Shown here: positions 21,431-33,245 of the stretch, in pieces | Position numbering within the stretch: the stretch's first letter is position 1 | How the letters are laid out: each line of letters opens with the position of its first letter | Origin: Symsagittifera roscoffensis | Lineage: Eukaryota; Xenacoelomorpha; Acoela; Convolutidae | Assembly (NCBI RefSeq): GCF_963678635.1 | Contig: NC_087067.1 | Coordinates: 48,155,618-48,219,617 of the forward strand | Direction of reading: 5' to 3' | DNA: 64,000 bases | The notes under the pieces: model-generated | The model's input: the letters and a program-made list of their open reading frames with translations, nothing else | Databases searched by the model: none | Told to the model about the DNA's origin: nothing | Position numbers and translations under genes: made by a program

Positions 21431-22319
21431 TCTGGATAGTAGGATTTCTTCCTCTTCGTTGTGGGGACTCTTGAACCACTGTACCGTGTACCACCACTTG
21501 AGCTCTAGTAAAAACTTTCCCAAAAACCCTATCTTAATGGCCAAAAGCTTCAAATACTGACCCCCCTGTATTTATCTCCCTTTCGTTGTTTCAGGCAATT
21601 TGAAACCCAACTTCTTCGCAGATATTTTGCGATCACCTGTTCGTTCAAATACCAATAACAAATTCTCACCAAAACGTAAAAAATTAAACAGGAAAAATTA
21701 TAAAAACAGAGAGATGAACCCACTTAATATTCAAAGCTGAAAAATGTCAACCTTTGTCCGAAAAAGACGTCTGGTACCTGATTGCCACGCGTTTTCCTCC
21801 CCCCTGCTAGCGATCTTATAGGGTATCACAAAAACTGTCTACTTCCGATCCCCCCACCCGATCCGACCGGGATACCTACCTTAATTCGATCTTATATTTG
21901 GATATCCGCTCCTTATAATTGACGCGTGTAAAGTTCTAATGTAACTAAATTGACGATGTCGATCAATTATTTACTCTAATGTGTCCTCCCTTTTTACAAT
22001 TTACAACCGCCAACCTCTAACCTAACCAGCCCCCCTTCTAACCTCCCCCCTCTTTAGCCCCCCTCTTAAGCCGAAAATTATCTTCAGCGCCGGGTGCTAA
22101 ACCTCTCGAGAGAAAACCGTAGAACCTGTTTCCAGGCCTGCTTGTGCAAAAACGTTCCTCAAAACCGGGGGGTTCCGCTTATCCAATCCTACACTTATCT
22201 CCTATAATGTAATGTGGATTTCAACGATACCCGTTTTGATCAACTTGAGAACACCCCTGCCCGTCCTTCTCTTGTTGTACCGGTCCCGTGCTGGTTGTCT
22301 CCTTGACGTGCATTGCACT

Positions 22320-22520
22320 TGTCACCAGCACCACCTTCCCACTTGGCTGGTCACCTCTTCCAGTCAAGTCTCCTAGCGGTTCAGCTCAATCCTTGGAACC
22401 ACTTTCCCACTCAGCTGGTCACCTCTTCCAGTCAAGTCTCCTAGTGGTTCAACTCAATCCTTGTGAACCACTTTCCCACTCGGCTGGTCACCTCTTCCAG
22501 TCAAGTCTCCTAGTTGTCCA
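22320..22520. repeat. Three tandem copies of a 67-69 bp unit (again at 26039-26239)
   Basis: The unit contains tttcccactcggctggtcac followed by ctcttccagtcaagtctcct, repeated three times with small differences. The open frame over it is repeat-derived. It lies in the non-coding part of the 3.7-kb duplication, about 100 bases after a phrase (gtaatgtggatttcaacg) of unknown role. Confidence 0.85.
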
Positions 22521-23655
22521 GCTAAGTTGCAAGCCATCTGAAAAACCCTTAACAACCTGCCCCACTCGGGCACCTTATTGAGGTTGCTGGATTAGATTGC
22601 TAGGTTGATCGAAACGATCGGTCTTATAAAACAGTATGGGTATACTATTTAATTAATATAAAGGTTTGATCCAACTAATCTGGTGTCAAAGTCACGGTCA
22701 TTTTTTGCTTTATCGTTTTTGTTCCTTTTTCTATTCTTTTTTCTTCGTTTTGTTTCGCTTTTTGTTTTTTTGCTTGTGTTTTTGTCCCCCTAGGTACCCC
22801 CTTACTCGGTTAGCTAAGCCTCGTTCGGAGAGCGTACCACGAAGTTTTCTCGAGTTTTCTTAAAAAGCTATCACGGTACAACCGGAAGGGGTACCACCGG
22901 TACTCTAGAATGGGCATGTAGCCCGGAGCTGTGTCAAGTGGGTTCGACTCCGTTGTCATGATGTCGTGAAAACACGCAGGAGCACCATAAAAACACTATG
23001 TAATATTCGTCTACTTCGGTCACATATGAGGCTTAAGAAAAATAGGTCCTATGACCATTGGCTCAGGAGTCAGGGACACTATCTGTTGTTTTTTTTCTAC
23101 CTCAAAACGGTCAGAGCTAATTCGGTTCACTTGCGACATGAGACTAAAACCCGTTACAGCTTAAAAGCCACTACCAAAATACCCCCCCCCCCCCCACTCT
23201 AGAAATTAAGATTGTTCCCATACTTAGGTCTCAAAATACCCAAAATACACGAACGCCGTTAAAAACAGGGTCGGAACAATCCGTTAGGTTACTTTTTATT
23301 GGACAGTGGAACTTTGATCCATTTCAGATGAATCAACCTACAACTTGCCTTATCTCAATATAAATATCACAATATACACTCGGGAAAATTAAATTAGGTA
23401 CTCACATAGCAGCACACTTGAGAATTAGAGTAATTAAGCTAATTAGTAACTCTAGCATAAACACGATTGAATATAACTTGAGAAGTTTGCTATGAATGAA
23501 TTCCAATCAAAGGAAATGAGTTTTAACTTGAGAATATAGTTTTGGGGTCTGAACCATTGGGAGACTTCAGTTGTCCACCTTTCCACTGACGGTTCACTCT
23601 GGTTCAGTTGGATTTCGATCTGCTCTCGTGATTAATCTGTCTCCTATATCAAGAT

Positions 23656-24162
23656 CAGGGAGCACGATACTATATCGATAGTATTGTTCGATACATCGAT
23701 ATATCGATACTCGATACCGATACTTTTTTTGTCTCCGATACTTCGATACCGATACCGATACTCGATCTGGATTTATCGCAATTTTTGATAGAAACGATAC
23801 TTGAAATTTTAAATTCCGATACTTTGTCAGTTTTCGCTCGGTCGGTCATTATAATTTTCACCTTAAATTCCTTAATTTCACCTTTTCGGTTTTCACCTTA
23901 ATTTCGGTATGATATTCTAAATAAATGTCAGCATTTGCTTTGAATGTATTGTGTTATAAATAAAAATGTTCGACAAAAGGTTTTTTTATTTCTGAGTCTA
24001 TTTTAAGATACAATACAAAACGATACTTTCCCGATACTCAAAAGCTATTTTCAGAAAAAACGATACCGATACCACTTAAGCAGCAAAAACGATACCGATA
24101 CCGATACTTCAAATTAGATGCCCGATACCGATACCGGAAGTTTGTCGGTACCGAAGTCCCTG
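23656..24162. mobile_element. hAT-type MITE, copy 1, with 8-bp target duplication
   Basis: The element begins CAGGGA and ends TCCCTG, and is flanked on both sides by ATCAAGAT (23648-23655 and 24163-24170). An 8-bp target duplication with CAGGG-type termini is diagnostic of the hAT superfamily. It is 507 bp long with no transposase ORF, so it is non-autonomous. Both subterminal regions are packed with CGATAC hexamers in direct and inverted arrays (for example cgataccgataccgatac), plausible transposase-binding sites. Confidence 0.9.
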
Positions 24163-24170
24163 ATCAAGAT

Positions 24171-25019
24171 AGGACAGCTCTACTCTCGTTTTTTTTTTAC
24201 TAGAATCTCGGAAATTGCGAATAGCAATTTCCCGCTATTTTTCTGCCAATTTCCCGCAATTGCAATTCGGTCGTTCTGATTTTATTTCTGATGTTTTCAA
24301 TTGTCGCGAGAAAGTTGAGCATGACAGGCTCAATTCGAATTTTTGAAAAATTAAACTTCATCCCAAAACTACGTATTTCGTTATCCTCAAGGTCAAACTT
24401 CCAGATATGACCGACTGGCACAATGATTTCTCATCAGCTGATATCAAAAAAGGATAAGCTGATCTGTCTTACACTTTCTTCCTATCTGTTCTTAAGCATG
24501 AAAGCTTTGTTTTTTAAAAACAACCTGGCATTAGTACCTTCCCATTTTTCGATATAACTTTCTTTGAAAAAGTTTTTAATGATCTGTTTTATAATGTACC
24601 AGATACTTCAGCTGCGACAGCTGATGGCATTCCACCATTTGCAGAACGCCAATATTTTTTGCCCAATTATTCACATTATTTTCTCACACTTTGTTTCTTG
24701 CTCTTCTTGCCCCAACAGTGGGAAAGAAGCATATGTTATTCATTACATGACCTAGTTCAAAATCAGACGTTACTAACTATCGTGGTAGCGCTATCCTTGC
24801 ACGTTTGTGTTTATGTATCGAGAAATTTTTTTTCAATTTTTGTATTTCATAGTTTGGCATAGGCTGTCTTAAAGCAAACACGGTTTTATGAAAAAGCCGC
24901 CCTGCACTTTCACGCAACTTTCAAATTTTTTTGATAAACTCTATATTTGCAATATTGTTAATGAAGACTTTTGTGCTATCTACTTTGATATGCAAAAACC
25001 GTTTCGCTCTGTGTCTCAT
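24171..25019 (+). pseudogene. LINE fragment (pre-RT and start of RT), cut by the duplication junction
   Basis: The plus strand encodes, in broken frames, the linker and first RT motifs of a CR1-like LINE. Phrases include LESRKLRIAIFRYFSANFP, VPDTSAATADGIPPFA and the RT motif FDMQKPFRSVSHN at the very end. At 25019 the RT is cut and minisatellite sequence follows. The matching part of copy 2 (27905-28755) continues into further RT motifs. Confidence 0.8.
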
Positions 25020-28000
25020 AACTGTCCCAAGACTGCACTGTCCCAAGACTGTCCCAAGACTGTCCCAAGACTGCACTGCCCCAAGACAGTCCCCAGACTG
25101 CACTGTCCCAAGTCTTCTTCGGTACTGTCCCAAGACTTGTCACCAAGTGTCTGGATAGTAGGATTTCTTCCTCTTCGTTGTGGGGACTCTTGAACCACTG
25201 TACCGTGTACCACCACTTGAGCTCTAGTAAAAACTTTCCCAAAAACCCTATCTTAATGGCCAAAAGCTTCAAATACTGACCCCCCTGTATTTATCTCCCT
25301 TTCGTTGTTTCAGGCAATTTGAAACCCAACTTCTTCGCAGATATTTTGCGATCACCTGTTCGTTCAAATACCAATAACAAATTCTCACCAAAACGTAAAA
25401 AATTAAACAGGAAAAATTATAAAAACAGAGAGATGAACCCACTTAATATTCAAAGCTGAAAATTGTCAACCTTTGTCCGAAAAAGACGTCTGGTACCTGA
25501 TTGCCACGCGTTTTCCTCCCCCCTGCTAGCGATCTTATAGGGTATCACAAAAACTGTCTACTTCCGATCCCCCCACCCGATCCGACCGGGATACCTACCT
25601 TAATTCGATCTTATATTTGGATATCCGCTCCTTATAATTGACGCGTGTAAAGTTCTAATGTAACTAAATTGACGATGTCGATCAATTATTTACTCTAATG
25701 TGTCCTCCCTTTTTACAATTTACAACCGCCAACCTCTAACCTAACCAGCCCCCCTTCTAACCTCCCCCCTCTTTAGCCCCCCTCTTAAGCCGAAAATTAT
25801 CTTCAGCGCCGGGTGCTAAACCTCTCGAGAGAAAACCGTAGAACCTGTTTCCAGGCCTGCTTGTGCAAAAACAATCCTCAAAACCGGGGGGTTCTACTTA
25901 TCCAATCCTACACTTATCTCCTATAATGTAATGTGGATTTCAACGATACCCGTTTTGATCAACTTGAGAACACCCCTGCCCGTCCTTCTCTTGTTGTACC
26001 GGTCCCGTGCTGGTTGTCTCCTTGACGTGCATTGCACTTGTCACCAGCACCACCTTCCCACTTGGCTGGTCACCTCTTCCAGTCAAGTCTCCTAGCGGTT
26101 CAGCTCAATCCTTGGAACCACTTTCCCACTCGGCTGGTCACCTCTTCCAGTCAAGTCTCCTAGTGGTTCAACTCAATCCTTGTGAACCACTTTCCCACTC
26201 GGCTGGTCACCTCTTCCAGTCAAGTCTCCTAGTTGTCCAGCTAAGTTGCAAGCCATCTGAAAAACCCTTAACAACCTGCCCCACTCGGGCACCTTATTGA
26301 GGTTGCTGGATTAGATTGCTAGGTTGATCGAAACGATCGGTCTTATAAAACAGTATGGGTATACTATTTAATTAATATAAAGGTTTGATCCAACTAATCT
26401 GGTGTCAAAGTCACGGTCATTTTTTGTTTTATCGTTTTTGTTCTTTTTTCTATTCTTTTTTCTTCGTTTTGTTTCGCTTTTTGTTTTTTTGCTCGTGTTT
26501 TTGTCCCCCTAGGTACCCCCTTACTCGGTTAGCTAAGCCTCGTTCGGAGAGCGTACCACGAAGTTTTCTCGAGTTTTCTTAAAAAGCTATCACGGTACAA
26601 CCGGAAGGTTTACACGTTCCCGCTGAACCGTACCACCGGTACTCTAGAATGGGCATATAGCCCGGAGCTGTGTCAAGTGGGTTCGACTCCGTTGTCATGA
26701 TGTCGTGAAAACACCCAGGAGCACCATAAAAACACTATGTAATAATCGTCTACTTCGGTCACATATGAGGCTTAAGAAAAATAGGCCCTATAACCATTGG
26801 CTCAGGAGTCAGGGACACTATCTCTTGTTTTTTTTCTACCTCAAAACGGTCAGAGCCAATTCGGTTCACTTGCGACATGAGACTAAAACCCGTTACAGCT
26901 TAAGCGCCACTACCAAAATACCCCCCCCCACTCTAGAAATTAAGATTGTTCCCATACTTAGGTCTCAAAATACCCAAAATACACGAACGCCGTTAAAAAC
27001 AGGGTCGGAACAATCCGTTAGGTTGCTTTTTATTGGACAGTGGAACTTTGATCCATTTCAGATGAATCAACCTACAACTTGCCTTATCTCAATATAAATA
27101 TCACAAAAAACACTCGGGAAAATTAAATTAGGTACTCACATAACAGCACACTTGAGAATTAGAGTAATTAAGCTAATTAGTAACTCTAGCATAAACACGA
27201 TTGAATATAACTTGAGAAGTTTGCTATGAATGAATTCCAATCAAAGGAAATGAGTTTTAACTTGAGAATATAGTTTTGGGGTCTGAACCATTGGGAGACT
27301 TCAGTTGTCCACCTTTCCACTGACGGTTCACTCTGGTTCAGTTGGATTTCGATCTGCTCTCGTGATTAATCTGTCTCCTATATCAAGATCAGGGAGCACG
27401 ATACTATATGGATAGTATCGTTCGATACATCGATATATCGATACTCGATACCGATACTTTTTTTGTCTCCGATACTTCGATACCGATACCGATACTCGAT
27501 CTGGATTTATCGCATTTTTTGATAGAAACGATACTTGAAATTTTAAATTCCGATACTTTGTCAGTTTTCGCTCGGTCGGTCATTATAATTTTCACCTTAA
27601 ATTCCTTAATTTCACCTTTTCGGTTTTCACCTTAATTTCGGTATGATATTCTAAATAAATGTCAGCATTTGCTTTGAATTTATTGTGTTATAAATAAAAA
27701 TGTTCGACAAAACGTTTTTTTATTTCTGAGTCTATTTTAAGATACAATACAAAACGATACTTTCCCGATACTCAAAAGCTATTTTCAGAAAAAACGATAC
27801 CGATACCACTTAAGCAGCAAAAACGATACCGATACCGATACTTCAAATTAGATGCCCGATACCGATACCGGAAGTTTGTCGGTACCGAAGTCCCTGATCA
27901 AGATAGGACAGCTCTACTCTCGTTTTTTTTTACTAGAATCTCGGAAATTGCGAATAGCAATTTTCCGCTATTTTTCTGCCAATTTCCCGCAATTGCAATT

Positions 28001-28755
28001 CGGTCGTTCTGATTTTATTTCTGATGTTTTCAATTGTCGCGAGAAAGTTGAGCATGACAGGCTCAATTCGAATTTTTGAAAAATTAAACTTCATCCCAAA
28101 ACTACGTATTTCGTTATCCTCAAGGTCAAACTTCCAGATATGACCGACTGGCACAATGATTTCTCATCAGCTGATATCAAAAAAGGATAAGCTGATCTGT
28201 CTTACACTTTCTTCCTATCTGTTCTTAAGCATGAAAGCTTTGTTTTTTAAAAACAACCTGGCATTAGTACCTTCCCATTTTTCGATATAACTTTCTCTGA
28301 AAAAGTTTTTAATGATCTGTTTTATAATGTACCAGATACTTCAGCTGTGACAGCTGATGGCATTCCACCATTTGCAGAACGCCAATATTTTTTGCCCAAT
28401 TATTCACATTATTTTCTCACACTTTGTTTCTTGCTCTTCTTGCCCCAACAGTGGGAAAGAAGCATATGTTATTCATCACATGACCTAGTTCAAAATCAGA
28501 CGTTACTAACTATCGTGGTAGCGCTATCCTTGCACGTTTGTGTTTATGTATCGAGAAATTATTTTTGAATTTTTGTATTTCAAAGTTCGGCATAGGCTGT
28601 CTTAAAGCAAACACGGTTTTATGAAAAAGCCGCCCTGCACTTTCACGCAACTTTCAAATTACTTTGATAAACTCTATATTTGCAATATTGTTAATGAAGA
28701 CTTTTGTGCTATCTACTTTGATATGCAAAAACCGTTTCGCTCTGTGTCTCATAAC
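25020..28755 (+). repeat. 3.7-kb tandem duplication, copy 2
   Basis: This is the second copy of the unit. It starts with about 115 bases of the minisatellite (shared with 21302-21420). Its LINE continues uninterrupted past 28755, so the LINE in this copy is the more complete one. The junction shares only the dinucleotide AC between the LINE (ctcataac) and the minisatellite (caagactg). Confidence 0.92.
27390..27896. mobile_element. hAT-type MITE, copy 2 (same insertion, duplicated)
   Basis: This is the same 507-bp element with the same ATCAAGAT flanks (27382-27389 and 27897-27904). The shared insertion site shows that the MITE inserted before the 3.7-kb duplication. Confidence 0.9.
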
Positions 28756-30290
28756 GTTTTACTTCACAAACAACTTTACAGCTTTTGGTTTTGAAAGCGC
28801 GTTTATCCGTCTCAGTTCCTATTTGTCGAATCGCATTCAGAGGAAGCGCGTTAACAGTTTTCTGTCCTTTGAAGGGCCGCGGATCAAGCTGCGTTCCTCA
28901 AGCAACTATCCTAAGCCCTCTACAATTCCTAATTTGTATCAACGATCTGCCTGATGTTGTAAATTTTTCTTTTCCCTATCTGTTTACCGATAACAGTGGC
29001 TCATGCTTGAATAATTTACAGTCTGACTTACACGGAGTGTCCTTGTGGTGTAAACTCAACGATGTCGATTTTCACTCTGACAAGACTAAATTTATCTCAA
29101 TTTTTTCTCCCCATCTTCTATCGAATTGACGCATCAATAGAATTTGTTGAGCAAATCAAAGATATGGGAGTTTTTTTCTCCAAAGGGATCTTGTAACAAC
29201 CATAATGACCATCAACTTGGTAACGCGTCACGCTGTTTTTTATTTAAAGAGAATGTTCCAATTAATTCCCCAAACAAAACGAAATAGGGAGTTCAGAAGT
29301 AGGGAGCTGACGCCAGGGCTATAGTTCCAGAATCGAAAAATTCTGGTTGAATCAAAAATTTTTGAAATTACTTACATGTTAGCATAAAAATTAGCGACAA
29401 AACGAAATTGTAAAAACAAAAAAAGGTTAAAACTCTCAGAAATTTGTGACAAAAGGTTTAAAATTGTTTCATAATAGTTGTTACATAATTCCAGTAATAT
29501 TTGTAAAGTTTTGATTGGTTGAATTTTTTGAATTTTGAAAAAATGATGTGTATAACACTTTTCATGATCTTTGATCATTTTGTACAGATAGTTTAGAATT
29601 TTTAAAACGTGGGAAAACGTTTGTTTGATTTTACAATTTTAACGCATTCTCAATATATCTCTTGTGTACGATCCATTTTTTCATAAAGTTCTTGTATTTG
29701 GTATCCCAGCATTACTTTTCTAATTAAACTAGAATAACTGCAAAAAAGGCTGCTCGCTGGATAACAGGATGCCATGATTGTAAGCAAGGTCTTTTTCAAC
29801 TGGAGCTATTGCCAATATGCTATCATCTCATCTTTTCTGATTATATCCTGTTCTTAAATTTGTTGCAAAATTACTATGATTTTATTGTTTTCGATTATTC
29901 TTCTGTCTCAAATAGACCTGGAAACAGATCAAACCAGAAACGTTTGTTTTCTTCTCTTGTTTCCCGGAAATTTTCCACATGTGGCAGTTACTTTCTGAGA
30001 ACTGTGGAAAGCCTAAATTATGTATCAGCCAACTTAAATTTGGACATTCATGGCCCCATGAAGAATATAAAATCGACCCTTTGGAAGTTCTTGTTCGTTG
30101 CTCTTCAATCAAAGTTTTCGCTCGACTCTTTCTGCACCTTCTTCGTCAAATGTCGACGCAGCACATGAAGAACTTAAATAACTTATCAATCTTAACTTTT
30201 CTAAAAACTCGTATAAACTCAATTTGTTTTTGATTTACCCCATAAACGGTAATTAAAGACTTATCTATCTATCTATCTCTATCTTCAGAA
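27905..30290 (+). pseudogene. CR1-like LINE, degenerate, with (TATC)n 3' tail
   Basis: The plus strand has the linker as in copy 1. RT motifs follow: FDMQKPFRSVSHN, SSYLSNRIQRKRVN, FLICINDLPDVVNFSFPYLF with TDN in place of ADD, and LWCKLNDVDFHSDKTKFISI. A C-terminal domain follows at 29900-30200 (SRKFSTCGSYFLRTVESLNY, STLWKFLFVAL). The last bases before 30290 are attaaagactt followed by tatctatctatctatc, a typical CR1/LINE microsatellite tail. Frames are broken many times and 29140-29780 is AT-rich and poorly preserved. It is a different family from the LINE at 3923-5795: the peptide phrases share only the RT core. Confidence 0.82.
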
Positions 30291-31194
30291 AAATCGTTTT
30301 ATTTGTATTTGAGCTGTGTCAATTGGGGGCAACATGCAAGAACATAGTGTACTTGCGAACGCTGTAACATTTAATACAATTAAATTTAGACCCATTTTTT
30401 TCAATAGCTTTTTCTTGAAGATAAAATAGTGGCAGTCTATGGAAAGATTGCGTGGAATAAATATAAACTTATCTGACGAAGAACGGTTTTGTAATTTCTT
30501 TTTAAGTTTGGATTATTTCATCATAATTTGTTTTAACAATGTTTAAACATTTCATTGTTAATCTATGATTTCTAATTAATACAGTGTTTGTTTTTTCTTC
30601 ATCTCCTCGTATGGAATCTGCGCGTTGAAGAGGCGTTTCCTAGTTGCAAATCCTGCTACACTGCTGTTTTTTTTTCATTTTCTGAACAATAATTAAGAAA
30701 CTTTTTTTAGATGATTGCAATGAAGTCGATAGAAGATGAAAGTCCGTTCATAGTTAAACTCATTGCTGCAATGTTTGAAGATTTTGGTTAGCTATATGCC
30801 ATCTATAGTAAATGGATTTGATTGCGTAGTGAGTATCTGTGTCTGATCGGAGGGAGACCAATTTTGACAGTATGCTATGCTTCGATTACCTTTGGCGCCG
30901 TCTACTCACTTTAAGTTTCGCTGATGTGCGCGAGCAGAAAGTTAGAATGGATGATTTAAACGACGAGATTCGCGTCCTTGTGATTGCTGAACATGAAATA
31001 TTGTTTTTGCATGAACTAATTATTCCAAAAACTATTTGAAAGAAAATTCTGTTGATTAAAACTAAATTGATCAAAATTTGTTAATAAATTTGATATAACT
31101 GAAAATTATGGATGCGTTTGTTCGACTTTTTGTGCTATTAAGTTTTGATTACATGGAATACTTGATATTCAATATTAGTTTAAAAATTTTTCAG
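30291..31194. other. AT-rich stretch upstream of the Speedy/RINGO gene
   Basis: No convincing gene is seen. A polypyrimidine-AG followed by a short open block (about 30710-30789, MIAMKSIEDESPF) with a GT after it could be a small exon. Another open block (30839-31039, VREQKVRMDDLNDEIRV) precedes the Speedy exon. Either may be 5' untranslated or upstream coding exon of the Speedy gene. The sequence alone does not decide. Confidence 0.3.
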
Positions 31195-31244
31195 TTGTAA
31201 AATTAGGCAAAAGCAGTTCAAAAATCAAGAAAGCCTGACATTTG

Positions 31245-32438
31245 ATGGTTGTCAAGAAAGCTGTCGACGCTGTAGCCACAGGTAGGATTGCTTTGAAGCG
31301 TGCAAGAGCTCCAATTCGACTGCGTCTCGGACTACGCCGCCATCTGCAAACATTTCTGCAAAACTCGACGCTCTGGTTCCTAAAATTAGTCAAGGTTTTG
31401 AAAGGAAAAGAAGCAATTATGAGTTTAATCCAGAAATACAATGTCCACAAATCGAAGAATGTAAAACCCACTCTGGTTTATAGGTCGACTTCGAAATTAA
31501 ATTTTGCTACCTTTAAACGGAAGAATTACGGTTCGTCTGTCCAAATGTCGGGCGGTCAGTTACGATTCCAAGAGACATTGTCCTTTAAAAAGGTGAGAAA
31601 TGATTTTAAATTCAAAAAACCAGGTAACGAGGTAAACATAATGGACTTCAACAACAATGACAACCCTGTTAGTTGTGATATAAAAGAAGAAAAAAGCATT
31701 ATTGATATCGTTCCTGCGATAGCGCATCGTGAAGTTATGATGCTTGAATATCTGAAGTTGTTGGACGGGAGGTTCCTGAAGGATCTGTGGAAGTTTGACC
31801 CCTGTTATCTGATGACTGATTGGTACTTGATCGCAATAGCATTCTCTTACATAGAAAGATGCGTCATAGCCCCATATCAGTTCACACCGCGACTTTTTGT
31901 TCAGTGTCTTTATCTTGCCTGCGCAATTGAAGAGGATGATATTGATTTAAAGCATGACCTTTATGCGTGGCTCTACCGACAATCAAACTGTCTGTACCCC
32001 AAAAAAGTTTTCATGGGTGATATGCGCAAGTTAGTGAAGAGTCTAGACTATAAAACCGTTGTTCATGAAGCTGATTGTCAAACGATTCGAGGAATGGCGC
32101 CTCAACATCCGATTTGGAACCGCAATAGATCTTTGGACCACGCCATGATTCTTAGAGACTACAAGAAAAACTTCGCAAGTCGCCGCAAATCAAGAAATAT
32201 TTTGCTTTGCTTCATCTGCGAGTTTCAGAGAGAGGAAAGAGTGAAAAGACAAGTGTACAGCACCCCGACTTGCCACGCGCTCTCTAAATTATCAGATACC
32301 CTGGAGCAAGGCGATAGCGGTTTGGGACATGTATCGAACGCTACTCTTTTGCAAGCTTGTAGCGATTCGAGTCTGGAATGGAGAGATGAAGCAGCAGAGG
32401 AAAGTCACTTCAAGGGTTCGATATTGGAGAACTTGTAA
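31245..32438 (+). CDS. Speedy/RINGO-type CDK activator
   Basis: This intact frame of about 397 codons carries a Speedy/RINGO box at about residues 165-305. Key phrases are YLKLLDGRFLKDLWKFDPCY, YLIAIAFSYIERC, FVQCLYLACAIEEDD and the end motif MAPQHPIWNRNRS. These follow the family's conserved layout, with the acidic E-E-D-x-x-D after 'LYLA' and W-x-R-x-R-S at the end. Speedy proteins bind and activate CDK1/CDK2 independently of cyclins and act in oocyte maturation and meiosis. The basic N-terminal 160 residues and the tail are not recognised. A polypyrimidine-AG at about 31180-31194 suggests that an exon begins there. The first ATG (31245) is weak, and the ATG at 31419 (MSLIQKYNVHKS) is an alternative start. 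AATAAA lies at 32444-32449, just after the stop. Absence of introns within the frame could mean a retrocopy or a naturally long last exon. Confidence 0.85.
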   Translation: MVVKKAVDAVATGRIALKRARAPIRLRLGLRRHLQTFLQNSTLWFLKLVKVLKGKEAIMSLIQKYNVHKSKNVKPTLVYRSTSKLNFATFKRKNYGSSVQMSGGQLRFQETLSFKKVRNDFKFKKPGNEVNIMDFNNNDNPVSCDIKEEKSIIDIVPAIAHREVMMLEYLKLLDGRFLKDLWKFDPCYLMTDWYLIAIAFSYIERCVIAPYQFTPRLFVQCLYLACAIEEDDIDLKHDLYAWLYRQSNCLYPKKVFMGDMRKLVKSLDYKTVVHEADCQTIRGMAPQHPIWNRNRSLDHAMILRDYKKNFASRRKSRNILLCFICEFQREERVKRQVYSTPTCHALSKLSDTLEQGDSGLGHVSNATLLQACSDSSLEWRDEAAEESHFKGSILENL

Positions 32439-32443
32439 ATAGA

Positions 32444-32449
32444 AATAAA
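32444..32449 (+). terminator. Polyadenylation signal of the Speedy/RINGO gene
   Basis: The canonical AATAAA hexamer is a few bases downstream of the TAA stop, followed by a 13-bp repeat (aaagtctatttta, three copies at about 32459-32496). Confidence 0.55.
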
Positions 32450-32499
32450 CATATGTTAAAGTCTATTTTAAAGTCTATTTTAAAATCTATTTTATGGTT

Positions 32500-33245
32500 T
32501 CGTTTTAAATCAGGCGATTGACTTATCCGGTGCAGAAATAAACTACACGAGAGCTATTGAAAGAAAAGAGTTTTTTTATAAGATCAAACGTTTAATTAAG
32601 TTCCATTCAATCCTTAAGATGGTGTAGGATATGTACCGGCTCTGTCAAGGTGCCGTTAAACATACTTTCAAACTGGAATTTCATTTTATCAGAAATACAA
32701 ATAAATTATTCTGAACTTTGGTATTGGAAGCTGCTTTTGAATCTATATATGCTCCGAACGCCATTCAAGCTGAAAATGGCGATATCGTAGAATGGGCTGA
32801 AGATTTGAGTATAATGACTCTATGATGCGCCCTAACATACATGTTTCCACAGCCCCACAGTGCACTTTCTCGTTTCTATTCAGTGATGGCATCTAAAAAA
32901 TGGGAGAGTTGTTAAGTCTTATTATAAAGGAATTGGTACTTGCTACATATCAAAGTGGCAGATTTGAAATGTCCCAAAAAAGTTAATAGTTTATGTCTAC
33001 TTACTCTGAATTGTTAAAAATTTTTGAAAAGAATTTTAAAAGATTATAAAAAGTATAGAGCGATTGCTTTTAACGTAAAGACAGTCAAAACGAATTAAAA
33101 TTTATTTACTGTTGCTGAGGGAAAATCAAACAATCAGAATTGAGTTATGTTTTAGTATCACTGTTTGCTCGATATCAATCAATCAGATTCCAGCATTTTT
33201 TAAAAATGAACTTTTCATTACTTTTTAAACAGCTGTAATTATTAT
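32500..33245. other. No recognised feature
   Basis: AT-rich sequence without a convincing reading frame, repeat or RNA gene on either strand. Confidence 0.4.

Larger units (their letters stand above)
21302..25019 (+). repeat. 3.7-kb tandem duplication, copy 1
   Basis: Bases 21302-25019 recur almost unchanged from 25020/25021 to about 28755, an offset of 3719. The unit comprises the end of the minisatellite and about 2.2 kb of non-coding sequence. It also holds a three-copy 67-69 bp repeat, a hAT-type MITE and the 5' part of a LINE. Differences seen are scattered substitutions, a 19-base indel near 22889 versus 26608, and C-run length (about 14 versus 8). Copy 1 ends abruptly inside the LINE, where minisatellite sequence resumes. 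Confidence 0.92.

Noticed and set aside
20981..21560. Overlapping long frames on both strands with SQDCPKT/SWDSLGTV repeats
   Set aside because: They are by-products of the 11/14/16-bp minisatellite, open on both strands, with no start context or non-repeat sequence.
22919..22952. A tRNA gene at the B-box-like motif
   Set aside because: No acceptor stem or correct A-to-B-box spacing; kept only as a low-interest finding.
24200..24421. Minus-strand frame (also at 27933) starting MPVGHIWKFDLEDNE
   Set aside because: The plus strand here reads as LINE linker sequence; the minus frame is its shadow.
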